Notes: a model not told the origin generated them from the sequence alone. Shown: positions 1 to 6,181, numbered from the stretch's first letter. The stretch is DNA of 10,742 nt from an uncultured Lachnospiraceae bacterium (GCA_910584915.1 CAJUDM010000046.1:1-10742), one strand, 5' to 3'. Program-made: numbers and translations.

Positions 1-26
1 CTTAACTTTTTTTATTTAAGTTATTC

Positions 27-55
27 TTGCTATTTCTATTGCACCATGTTATACT
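27..55 (+). promoter_or_regulatory. Sigma-A type promoter of the XRE regulator gene
   Basis: A -35-like TTGCTA (27-32) is followed after exactly 17 bp by TATACT (50-55). A TG at 47-48 makes it an extended -10 (TGtTATACT). This predicts transcription starting near 62, about 64 bases before the ATG at 126. The assignment is by consensus match only. Confidence 0.65.
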
Positions 56-76
56 GACTTCAACAGATTTGTTTAA

Positions 77-98
77 GTACAGTCATGCAGGGCTGTAC
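77..98. promoter_or_regulatory. Dyad between promoter and start of XRE gene, possible operator
   Basis: GTACAG (77-82) and CTGTAC (93-98) form a perfect 6-bp inverted repeat with a 10-bp centre. It lies between the predicted transcription start and the ribosome site of the XRE gene. XRE regulators often bind dyads at their own promoters, so autoregulation is a reasonable inference. It could equally be a small hairpin in the 5' untranslated RNA. Confidence 0.35.
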
Positions 99-125
99 CA
101 CTTTCACTACAACGGAGGTTTTATT

Positions 126-686
126 ATGGCAATCGGCAAACGTATCCGCTTTTTCCGCAACCGAAAGGGCATGACACAGAAACAGTTAGGCGAAATCCTC
201 GGCTTTCTCGGAAAGACCTCTGATGTCCGCATGGCACAGTATGAAACCGAAGCAAGGACACCAAAGCACGACCTTGTAAAAGAAATGGCGGGTATCTTTG
301 ATGTAAGCACCCACGCCCTCACCGTGCCGGATATTGATACCTATATCGGGCTTATGCACACGCTCTTTGCGTTGGAAGATATGTACGGGCTGAAAATCGG
401 GGAGATTGACGGGGAAATCTGCCTGCGCCTTGACAAGTCCGACTATTCCACTTACACGTCCATGTTTGATATGTTCCACGCATGGCAGGAGCAAGCCGCC
501 AAACTGGAACAGGGCGAGATAAGCAGAGAGGAATACGACCAGTGGCGGTACAAGTACCCCGAACTGGACACTTCAAAGCATTGGGCGAAAGTCCCCTCAC
601 AGGCGGTCAGTGATATGCTTATGGAGGAATTTCAGAAAATCGAGAAAGAAGAAAAGAAAACAGCGAAAAAGAAAAAACAGAAATAA
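126..686 (+). CDS. XRE-family helix-turn-helix regulator of an integrative conjugative element
   Basis: A 186-aa DNA-binding regulator. The N-terminal third (about residues 3-62) is an XRE/Cro-type HTH: GKRIRFFRNRKGMTQKQLGE, then a recognition-helix region containing MAQYETEARTPK. The rest (residues 63-165, PDIDTYIGLMHTLFALEDMY onward) is a helical acidic domain that I recognise from regulators carried on ICEs of gut Firmicutes, where it follows this HTH. The C-terminus is a lysine-rich tail. The ATG at 126 is preferred over the upstream in-frame start at 27 because GGAGG lies at 114-118, 7 bases before it, the HTH starts right after it, and the upstream extension overlaps the predicted promoter. 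The gene has its own promoter and terminator. Its presumed role is control of the element's transfer or maintenance genes, which would lie to the left of the window. The family call is firm; the specific target is unknown. Confidence 0.85.
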   Translation: MAIGKRIRFFRNRKGMTQKQLGEILGFLGKTSDVRMAQYETEARTPKHDLVKEMAGIFDVSTHALTVPDIDTYIGLMHTLFALEDMYGLKIGEIDGEICLRLDKSDYSTYTSMFDMFHAWQEQAAKLEQGEISREEYDQWRYKYPELDTSKHWAKVPSQAVSDMLMEEFQKIEKEEKKTAKKKKQK

Positions 687-690
687 GCAT

Positions 691-744
691 AAAAAGACCT
701 TGCCGATATTCAGTTACATATCTGAAAATCAGCAAGGTTTTTCT
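691..744 (+). terminator. Rho-independent terminator of the XRE gene
   Basis: A long hairpin starts just after the stop codon. CCTTGC (698-703) pairs with GCAAGG (732-737), and the stem continues inward with GATATTCAG against CTGAAAATC (one mismatch). A run of five T and then CTT follows the right arm. The A-run before the left arm pairs with that T-run, so the structure could also work on the opposite strand. Confidence 0.85.
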
Positions 745-785
745 TATGCCATTGATGTAATTATTTAATGCGTGATGTGAAAAAT

Positions 786-884
786 GTTGCCAAATCGTTG
801 CCAGTTCCTAAACAAATTTGTTTGCAACCCGCATAAATACTAGCTTCTTAAATCCCATTTCATCACTCGAACTCAATCGTTGCC
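786..884. other. Candidate attachment-site region at the guaA 3' end
   Basis: This gene-free stretch between the XRE terminator and guaA holds several short repeats. GTTGCCA occurs at 786-792 and 797-803 (11-bp period). AATCGTTGCC occurs at 793-802 and again inside the guaA 3' end at 875-884. AAACAAATTTGTTT (810-823) is a perfect 14-bp palindrome flanked by GTTGC (797-801) and GCAAC (824-828). Directly repeated short sites next to a coding 3' end resemble arm-type integrase sites plus a core. The guaA 3' end is a known integration site for tyrosine-recombinase islands, and the neighbouring XRE gene is ICE-type. That this is the element edge (attL or attR) is inference; the partner site is outside the window. 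Confidence 0.45.
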
Positions 885-2155
885 GGCGGTTTCGGGCTCA
901 TATCATAACAAACCCGGTTCACATTTTCAACCTCCGCCAATATTCTCCCCGTGATCCTCTCCAGCACATCCCAGTCGATCTTCTCGATCGACGCCGTCAT
1001 CGCGTCCACGGTATTGATTGCGCGGATGATCACCATATACTCAAATACTCTGGCATTGTTCTTCATCCCCACCGATTTGAAATCCGGGACAACTGTGAAA
1101 TACTGCCACACCTTCTTATCCAGTCCTGCCCTGGCAAACTCCTCTCTCAGGATCGCATCCGACTCGCGGACTGCCTCCAGCCTGTCTCTGGTAATCGCTC
1201 CCAGACATCTCACGCCGAGTCCCGGTCCCGGAAACGGCTGTCTGTACACCATGTCATGGGGCAGTCCCAGCTCTGCGCCGCAGGCGCGCACCTCATCCTT
1301 GAAAAGCTGTTTTAATGGTTCCACAAGTTCGAACTTCAAATCCTCCGGCAGACCGCCCACATTGTGATGGGATTTCACCATCTTCGCAGTCTTTGTACCG
1401 CTCTCAATGATATCCGGATAGATGGTGCCCTGCCCCAGGAAATCGATACCTTCCAGTTTTCTTGCCTCTTCCTCGAAAACGCGGATAAACTCACCACCGA
1501 TGATCTTCCGCTTCTGCTCCGGATCCGCCACATTCACGAGTTTACCCAAAAAGCGCTCGGACGCATCGACATAGATCAGGTTCGCGTGGAGTTCATCGCG
1601 GAAAACTTTCACAACGCTCTCCGACTCATTTTTACGCATCAGGCCGTGATTCACATGTACGCACACGAGCTGCTGCCCGATCGCCCTGATCAGCAGCGCC
1701 GCCACCACGGACGAATCCACGCCGCCGGAAAGCGCCAGAAGTACCTTCCGATCACCCACCTGCTGTCTGATCAGTTCCACCTGATCCTCAATGAAGTTCT
1801 TCATATTCCAGTTTGCCTCTGCCCCGCACTCCTCAAAAATAAACTTTTTCAGCGTATCCTGATCCGGAAGGACGGCGAGCTGCGTCTTGCATTTTGACTG
1901 GGGATAATCTATGGATATCATCGGAATGCCCATATCGTACAACTCCGGTCTGACTTCCACTTCCTTCCCGTCAACCACACGGTTCTCTCCGCCGTTTAAC
2001 ACGATTCCCTTTACATTCTTTAAAGCCTTCAGTTCATCCGCGGTAATATCGTGCGGATGTATCTCGCTGTATACGCCGAATTCACGGATTTCACGGGCGA
2101 TCACGGTGTTACTCGTACTGCCCAGATCCAAAATTACGATCAGATCCTGTCTCAT
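863..2155 (-). CDS. guaA: GMP synthase with a truncated, catalytically dead glutaminase domain
   Basis: A 430-aa protein of the GMP synthase family, which converts XMP to GMP with ATP. The ATP-pyrophosphatase domain is complete: PP-loop LALSGGVDSSV (residues 140-150), QGTIYPDIIESG (242-253), RQPFPGPGLGVRCLG (305-319) and the C-terminal dimer motif ending KPPATIEFE. Typical GuaA is about 510-525 aa. Here the N-terminal class I glutaminase keeps its first 80 residues (LDLGSTSNTVIAREIREFGV, GIVLNGG) but then reads SIDYPQSKCK where the GICYG nucleophile motif is expected, and goes straight to the linker before the PP-loop domain. The catalytic Cys and the later His/Glu are absent and the frame is unbroken. 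It should therefore use free ammonia or a separate glutaminase. ATG 2155 is chosen over an upstream in-frame start because AAGGAGG (2165-2171) sits 9 bases before it and MRQDLIVILD matches the family N-terminus. Confidence 0.93.
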   Translation of the reverse strand: MRQDLIVILDLGSTSNTVIAREIREFGVYSEIHPHDITADELKALKNVKGIVLNGGENRVVDGKEVEVRPELYDMGIPMISIDYPQSKCKTQLAVLPDQDTLKKFIFEECGAEANWNMKNFIEDQVELIRQQVGDRKVLLALSGGVDSSVVAALLIRAIGQQLVCVHVNHGLMRKNESESVVKVFRDELHANLIYVDASERFLGKLVNVADPEQKRKIIGGEFIRVFEEEARKLEGIDFLGQGTIYPDIIESGTKTAKMVKSHHNVGGLPEDLKFELVEPLKQLFKDEVRACGAELGLPHDMVYRQPFPGPGLGVRCLGAITRDRLEAVRESDAILREEFARAGLDKKVWQYFTVVPDFKSVGMKNNARVFEYMVIIRAINTVDAMTASIEKIDWDVLERITGRILAEVENVNRVCYDMSPKPPATIEFE

Positions 2156-2241
2156 AGGGTAAAGCCTCCTTGTCCTTTGTTTTGCCATTCGGTTCTCTAT
2201 TATCCTGCTGCCTGTGCGTGCACAAAAGCTGCTGTCATTTC

Positions 2242-2270
2242 ATTATATAGTAACTTTCCTCACTTTCCAA
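2242..2270 (-). promoter_or_regulatory. Sigma-A promoter of guaA
   Basis: On the minus strand, TTGGAA (2265-2270) and a perfect TATAAT (2242-2247) are separated by exactly 17 bp. Transcription should start near 2235, giving an 80-base leader to the guaA ATG. I see no purine-riboswitch core in this leader. Confidence 0.75.
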
Positions 2271-2299
2271 CCACAAATTTCAGGCTTCTGGTATTTCTC

Positions 2300-2390
2300 G
2301 TAACAGTTCAGCATTTTGGTGCCTTCACAACTCGCAAAATTGCTTACAGAGCGATTTTACTCGCAGAATATTGGGATGCTGAACTGTTAC
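2300..2390. repeat. MITE-like palindromic element with 15-bp perfect terminal inverted repeats
   Basis: GTAACAGTTCAGCAT (2300-2314) and ATGCTGAACTGTTAC (2376-2390) are exact reverse complements, 61 bp apart. The interior contains a second stem, AAAATTGCT against AGCGATTTT, with one mismatch that is G·U in RNA. There is no T-run next to either arm, so it is not an ordinary terminator. It lies between the 376-aa gene and the guaA promoter. The size, ends and non-coding position fit a small non-autonomous or REP-like repeat. Other copies would be needed to prove that, and none is in this window. Confidence 0.6.
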
Positions 2391-2470
2391 TGTTTCTCCA
2401 ATCCGCTGCATATCCTCTGTCACCATAACAATACCGGAACTCATCCTATCCCCGCCCCGCTGCCGCAGAT

Positions 2471-3601
2471 TTATTCCAAATGCCTCTCATAGTGATACTC
2501 CCCCATCCGCAGGTAGGGCTCCACAAACAGCATGTACAGATTCATTACCGCCATATTGATCTCCCGCATGGCATGAGCCAGCCGTTCCTCGGAGATACTC
2601 TTTTCTAAGAGCTCCCTCAGATCCTGGGAGGGTGATTTCTCCGCCAGCTTTCTCAGGGCGTCGGGGCTGTAGTCCCGCTCAGAGAGGAATATCCGGCTGC
2701 GCAGGGTTCCCGGGGCGGTATTCTCGCTGCCGGGATCCGGCACATCCTCCGGGTATTCATAGGCCAGGGAGAAGTAATACCCGCGGGGGTCCAGGTACCG
2801 CTTATCCTGATCCACCAGTTCCCATCCCTCCAGGTCGGAGCCATAGCGGCAGAGCGCCTCCCGGAAACGCCGGATGCGGTCTTCCTCCTCCTGCGGGAGC
2901 GTCCTTCCCGCCTCCTCCTGCTCCAGATAGCAGGAGAGGGCTCCCATGCAGCGGAGAATATGGTCCAGATGGTCGAACTCCTGCCACGCGGCGATATAAC
3001 GCCGGAGGATCTGTGCCAGAGCCTCTTTCAGAGACCACGCGCCGTCGTTATCCTTCAGGAACGTCTCCCGCCAGATCCAGAAAGACTCCGCCCGGTCCTC
3101 ATCTGGCGTTCCGTCCTTCTGAAAGCTCAGATCCACCAGGGCGTCCAGATACTGCTTCAGGCTCATCCGCGTGCAGTGATAAATATTTCGGTATCGCATC
3201 CTGCCCTTTGCATGATCCAACAGGAGCAGTCCAAGCAGGACCAGGGCATTGCTCGTCCGGACACTCCATACGGGCCGGTAAGGGTCAGGGGGCTCCAGCG
3301 TGAGCCTCCCGGACGAAAGCCCCCGGAGGACATCATCGTCGCGCTCGATTGCCAGCCGGAAGCTGTGGCAGAAACCGCCGTAATGAACCAGGTTCTCCTC
3401 CAGGCAGTCCCAGAACTCACCGGTCAGCCCTTCCATGATGCCTGAGTTGGCGCTTCCGCAGAATAAATACGCTGTATGTACCCCCGAAAGCCGCTGTACC
3501 AGCCTGGCGGCTGCCTCAGGCGAAGTCGCCTGAGGTTCTGCCGCCATCTTAAGCCGCTCCTCCAGTGTAAAGAGTGTCCTGTCTTCGTTCGTCATAGTCA
3601 T
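2471..3601 (-). CDS. Unrecognised 376-aa protein, translationally coupled to the VirD4-like ATPase
   Basis: I do not recognise this family. The product is mostly helical, charged and rich in Leu, Arg and Glu, with no signal peptide and no CxxC or nucleotide-binding motif. One short hydrophobic run (ALVLLGLLLLDH, residues 119-130) is too short and too close to charges for a confident membrane span. Conserved-looking aromatic patches are RNIYHCTRMSLKQYLD (138-153) and ESFWIWRETFLKD (172-184). The C-terminal 50 residues form amphipathic helices ending in EYHYERHLE. The ATG at 3601 overlaps the stop of the ATPase gene by four bases (ATGA), with GGAGG five bases upstream of the ATG, so the two are made together and probably act together. 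It is the last gene of its unit. A role as partner or adaptor of the ATPase is inference from coupling only. Confidence 0.8.
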   Translation of the reverse strand: MTMTNEDRTLFTLEERLKMAAEPQATSPEAAARLVQRLSGVHTAYLFCGSANSGIMEGLTGEFWDCLEENLVHYGGFCHSFRLAIERDDDVLRGLSSGRLTLEPPDPYRPVWSVRTSNALVLLGLLLLDHAKGRMRYRNIYHCTRMSLKQYLDALVDLSFQKDGTPDEDRAESFWIWRETFLKDNDGAWSLKEALAQILRRYIAAWQEFDHLDHILRCMGALSCYLEQEEAGRTLPQEEEDRIRRFREALCRYGSDLEGWELVDQDKRYLDPRGYYFSLAYEYPEDVPDPGSENTAPGTLRSRIFLSERDYSPDALRKLAEKSPSQDLRELLEKSISEERLAHAMREINMAVMNLYMLFVEPYLRMGEYHYERHLE

Positions 3602-4935
3602 ACAGCCTCCTTTCCGGGCTCCGCCCCTGTTTCTGCCTTCGCCTTCTCCCCCGGTTTTATCCCGGCTTTCTCCGTCTCTTCCGGCATCATCTTCAGGCTG
3701 CGGTAGGCAATATCGCTGTCCAGTTCGTACTTCCTTGCCTTTTGGGGCTCGCTGCCCCTCTCGAAAATGAACAGAGTGTCTAACGGCAGATTGAGAACCG
3801 TGGAGACCAGACAGTTGAACTTTCTGGCGAAATATTCCGCCGTCTCAGAATCCGTCCCTCCCAGGTACAGGCAGTGGTCGCAGTTGTTGATGATGGTCTG
3901 GGCTTTGGCATGGTCATAGAGGCCTTCCAGCTGGGAGAGGCTCTGGATGACCAGGCTGACATAAATCTCCCGGGAACGGATCACGGAGATGATCTTATCG
4001 AAATCCGGGATCACTGTGTTGGTGCTGAAGTCATCCAGAATGAAGCGCACCGGGATCGGAAGACGGCTGTCCGGCTGTCTGTCCGCGGCGGCCATGAGGT
4101 ATTGCAGCGCCTGAGTGTAGAAGAGGTTTACCAGGGCGTCCTGGCTGCGGTCCGAATCGCTGACGGACAAAAACAGCGCCGTCTTCCCCCTGAGAAAGGC
4201 TCCCATATCCACCTGTTCTTTCATGCAGAACATCCTCTTCACACCGGAGTATGTCACCACATCCAGGTGCTGCGCCAGGATTCCCTTGATGCTGGCATCC
4301 ATCTTCTCCGCTTTTGTGTTCTGCTGGATCATCCGTATCTTGCGCGCGAATGCGCTGTCGGGATGGGTGGTACACTCCTCCTCGATCATATCTTCCAGGT
4401 TATCGCTCCCCATCTTCGAAAGGAAGGTGTATGCTTCATACAGGTTATGCTGCCACGGGGGCAGCAGGTTCATGACAAAGAGAAGGATCGCCTCCAGATA
4501 CATCTGGGCCGCCTGATCCCAGAAGGGTTCTTTGGAATTCAGGCACGGGCAGATCGCCTGTGCGATCTTCTTGATATCCTGCTCGCTGTAGTAGTCGCCC
4601 TTCTTATTTGTCTCGCTGTCCCGGCATTTCCGGATATAGGCCAGAGGATTATAACCCCACGGGGTATTGGCTGCGTCCGTAAAGTCCAGATGCATGACCG
4701 TGTAGCCCTTTCTCCTCAGGTGTTCCCCATACAGCCGGCACAGGTTTCCCTTTGTGTCTGCGACGATCAGGCTGTCTTTGGCATGAAGGATGTTGGGCAC
4801 CACATAGCCCCTGGTCTTGCCGCTGCCCGCCGGTCCCACCAGCAGGTCGTTGTTGTTGATCCCTGTGGCCCAGGTATCGTTGCTGACAATTACGTCCTTT
4901 GCAAGGATTCGTTTGGATTTTACATTGTTGAACAT
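3598..4935 (-). CDS. Cytosolic VirD4/TraG-like ATPase (coupling-protein family, no membrane anchor)
   Basis: A 445-aa member of the type IV coupling protein superfamily of hexameric RecA-fold ATPases that feed substrates into secretion channels. Visible motifs are Walker A GPAGSGKT (34-41), VADTKGNL (58-65), which corresponds to the family D-P-K-G segment, the YNPLAYIR segment (95-102), Walker B RFILDDF (297-303) and the later LVIQSLSQLEGLY (328-340). Known coupling proteins begin with one or two membrane helices and are usually about 600 aa. This one starts directly with the nucleotide-binding domain and has no hydrophobic N-terminus, so it should be cytosolic. Walker B reads LDDF rather than the usual LDEF, a conservative change. 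The C-terminus is a Lys/Glu/Ala/Pro-rich tail from about 418. AAAGGAGG precedes the ATG. No relaxase or pilus gene is nearby; clpP is upstream and a coupled unknown gene downstream, arguing for a non-conjugative role (inference). Confidence 0.85.
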   Translation of the reverse strand: MFNNVKSKRILAKDVIVSNDTWATGINNNDLLVGPAGSGKTRGYVVPNILHAKDSLIVADTKGNLCRLYGEHLRRKGYTVMHLDFTDAANTPWGYNPLAYIRKCRDSETNKKGDYYSEQDIKKIAQAICPCLNSKEPFWDQAAQMYLEAILLFVMNLLPPWQHNLYEAYTFLSKMGSDNLEDMIEEECTTHPDSAFARKIRMIQQNTKAEKMDASIKGILAQHLDVVTYSGVKRMFCMKEQVDMGAFLRGKTALFLSVSDSDRSQDALVNLFYTQALQYLMAAADRQPDSRLPIPVRFILDDFSTNTVIPDFDKIISVIRSREIYVSLVIQSLSQLEGLYDHAKAQTIINNCDHCLYLGGTDSETAEYFARKFNCLVSTVLNLPLDTLFIFERGSEPQKARKYELDSDIAYRSLKMMPEETEKAGIKPGEKAKAETGAEPGKEAV

Positions 4936-4987
4936 ACTTTTTCCTCCTTTAATATGGTTGACTTTTTCATTTCTGCGGACAGCGAGT

Positions 4988-5003
4988 CAGGCATCCGTGC
5001 CTG
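4988..5003. repeat. Small hairpin CAGGCA-TCCG-TGCCTG upstream of the ATPase gene
   Basis: A perfect 6-bp stem (CAGGCA 4988-4993, TGCCTG 4998-5003) with a four-base loop lies about 50 bases before the ATG of the VirD4-like gene. On the minus-strand transcript it has no U-run behind it. It may be an RNA processing or stability element within the operon. Confidence 0.4.
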
Positions 5004-5029
5004 CACAAATATCTGGCGGCTGCCGCGAG

Positions 5030-5110
5030 GGTGAAATCTCCAATATCATTTAGTTAGTTCCTCACGGCGTCCGGTTACCGTTGACTAAACGACATTGGTG
5101 AAATCCCCAT
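5030..5110. repeat. Inverted repeat bounded by an imperfect direct repeat in the clpP-ATPase gap
   Basis: The 193-base gap between clpP and the ATPase gene holds CCAATATCATTTAGT (5040-5054) and ACTAAACGACATTGG (5084-5098). These are 13/15 complementary, and both mismatches become G·U pairs in the minus-strand RNA, so a 15-bp RNA stem is possible. The loop contains CGGTTACCG. The arms are edged by a direct repeat, GGTGAAATCTCCAAT (5030-5044) and GGTGAAATCCCCATT (5097-5111, 13/15). There is no U-run, so it is not a standard terminator. It could be an intercistronic stabilising or processing structure, or a small mobile-element scar. Confidence 0.5.
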
Positions 5111-5128
5111 TGCCTGCTGCCGGGAAAT

Positions 5129-5725
5129 TTACCTGTTTTCCGCAAGGCTTGTGATGATATGGTCGGCAAGCCCGAATCTGACTGCCTCCTCCGCCCGGAA
5201 ATAGCAATCGTTGGCGGTCTTTTCCAGAACCTCTTCCATGCTCTTGCCGGAGTGCTCCGCAATGACTTTTGCGATAATCTGTCTTGTTTCCATCAGGTCG
5301 TCGCTGACCGCTTTCAGCTTCAGGGCGCTGCCGCCGGTCTGGATGATCAGCGGATCATGGATCATGAGGCGGCTGTGGGGCAGCATGTCGCGCTCTGCGC
5401 CCGAGACAAAGAGCAGCGCCGCCATGGATGCCGCCAGCCCCACACAGATCGTCCGGACGGGGCAGCTCACCGCCTGCATCACATCGTAGAGCGCCATACC
5501 GCTGTCCACGCTGCCTCCGGGGCTGTTGATGTACAGTGTGATCGGCGCCTCCGGATCCTCGCTTTGCAGGTAGCGCAGCTCTCGAACCAGGGCGTTCACC
5601 GAGTCCGCATTCACCTCCCCGACCAGCTCCACCTCCCGGCGGGTCAGCATCTCATCCCGGATCGGGATGAGATCGTAACCTCGGGATGATTCTTTGATGA
5701 TTCTTGCTTCATTTGCAATATACAT
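5129..5725 (-). CDS. clpP: Accessory ClpP-family serine protease
   Basis: A 198-aa ClpP peptidase subunit of normal length. The catalytic triad is visible: Ser100 in GLAASMAALL, His123 in MIHDPL and Asp173 in ANDCYFRAEE. The family motifs LYINSPGGSV (64-73) and AEEAVRFGLAD (178-188) are present. ClpP assembles into a 14-mer chamber and needs an AAA+ unfoldase to feed it. The sequence differs from the housekeeping Firmicute ClpP at positions that are usually constant: VELVGEV replaces IIFLGG, AASMAALL replaces AASMGA-LL, and DCYF replaces RDNF. The N-terminal loop that docks with the unfoldase is also unusual (MYIANEARIIKESSRGYDLI). I therefore read it as a paralogue; the main clpP should lie elsewhere. 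AGGAGGAA (5731-5738) fixes the ATG. No clpX or clpA is adjacent; the neighbours are a 38-codon acidic ORF upstream and a VirD4-like ATPase downstream. Confidence 0.93.
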   Translation of the reverse strand: MYIANEARIIKESSRGYDLIPIRDEMLTRREVELVGEVNADSVNALVRELRYLQSEDPEAPITLYINSPGGSVDSGMALYDVMQAVSCPVRTICVGLAASMAALLFVSGAERDMLPHSRLMIHDPLIIQTGGSALKLKAVSDDLMETRQIIAKVIAEHSGKSMEEVLEKTANDCYFRAEEAVRFGLADHIITSLAENR

Positions 5726-5783
5726 AATGATTCCTCCTGTTCTGCATCATCAGATGCCGTTTGTTCTGTGTGCGCTTTGCTGT

Positions 5784-5900
5784 TTAATAATCGTCATCGT
5801 CCCAGCCAAGCATTTCGCAGGCCTCTTCCACAGCCTGGTCGTATGCGTCCTGAAGATCGTCGCCCTCTGCATCGAGCAGATATTCCCAATCGATCGACAT
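5784..5900 (-). CDS. 38-aa acidic small protein preceding clpP
   Basis: A short open frame, ATG at 5900 and TAA at 5784, with a near-perfect ribosome site AAAGGAGGTGATC (5905-5917) four bases upstream. The product starts MSIDWEYLLDAEGDD and ends CEMLGWDDDDY. It is very acidic, probably one amphipathic helix with Trp residues near both ends, and has no signal or membrane segment. It ends 58 bases before the clpP start and is the first gene of that unit. The unusually strong ribosome site and the coding-like composition support it being expressed. An adaptor, inhibitor or substrate tag for ClpP is possible but only inference. It could instead be a leader peptide whose translation controls clpP. 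Confidence 0.65.
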   Translation of the reverse strand: MSIDWEYLLDAEGDDLQDAYDQAVEEACEMLGWDDDDY

Positions 5901-5917
5901 GGATGATCACCTCCTTT

Positions 5918-6094
5918 CTTCCATATCAGTTTTTCCCAAAAGGGAAATCATTCTTTTTCGCCGTTTTATCCGATGCCGTTCCTGCCCCTGTTTTTCAGCG
6001 GCGTTTTGTTCCCTTTGATACGTTTTATGCGCTATATCTCCGGGGAACATATCCCTTCGGCCGGTCATTCAGTTTTCAAGGTTCCTGCCTTACA
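5918..6094 (-). other. Long structured 5' leader of the clpP unit
   Basis: From the predicted start near 6094 to the first ribosome site, about 180 transcribed bases carry no convincing ORF. Structure is visible: TTTCCC/GGGAAA (around 5935-5950), and CGCCG with CGGCG flanking about 45 bases (around 5959-6004). The minus-strand sequence ACCTTGAAAACTGAATG (6066-6082) is of the kind found in Firmicute rRNA leader and spacer RNA. I recognise no riboswitch class. The terminator-like stem has no proper U-run, so attenuation is not shown. Confidence 0.35.
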
Positions 6095-6100
6095 GTAAAC

Positions 6101-6143
6101 AGTATATCGGCTTTTTCTTTCGTGATTTGTAAATTTTACAAAT
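6101..6143 (-). promoter_or_regulatory. Promoter and palindromic activator-type site of the clpP unit
   Basis: On the minus strand, a TATACT -10 lies at 6101-6106. No -35 hexamer is seen at 16-18 bp. Instead a palindrome, ATTTGTAAA-T-TTTACAAAT (6125-6143; 9-bp perfect arms, core TTGTAA-N3-TTACAA at 6127-6141), is centred about 40 bp before the predicted start. That is the usual place of a class II activator site and would explain the missing -35. A nearly identical palindrome sits before the second operon (10051-10065). The regulator is not identified. Confidence 0.55.
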
Positions 6144-6181
6144 TTTATTTATATACAAATGCTGTCATCCTAAAGTCATAA

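Noticed and set aside
2172..2241. Possible purine riboswitch in the guaA leader
   Set aside because: The leader is only about 80 bases and lacks the conserved junction and loop sequences of purine riboswitches.
2325..2444. 39-codon minus-strand ORF (MSSGIVMVTEDMQRIGETVT...) upstream of guaA
   Set aside because: Half of it runs through the palindromic element, the ribosome site is poor, and no family is recognised. It may be a gene fragment overlapped by the repeat; not supported enough to list as a gene.
2632..3303. 223-aa plus-strand ORF rich in Pro, Arg and Gly
   Set aside because: Complementary shadow of the GC-rich 376-aa gene; low-complexity composition and no ribosome site.
3874..5034. 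386-aa plus-strand ORF opposite the VirD4-like ATPase
   Set aside because: Antisense shadow; the minus strand encodes recognisable Walker motifs and has the ribosome site.
5905..5917. Plus-strand GATCACCTCCTTT resembling the 3' end of 16S rRNA
   Set aside because: It is simply the complement of a very strong Shine-Dalgarno sequence for the small minus-strand gene; no rRNA sequence surrounds it.
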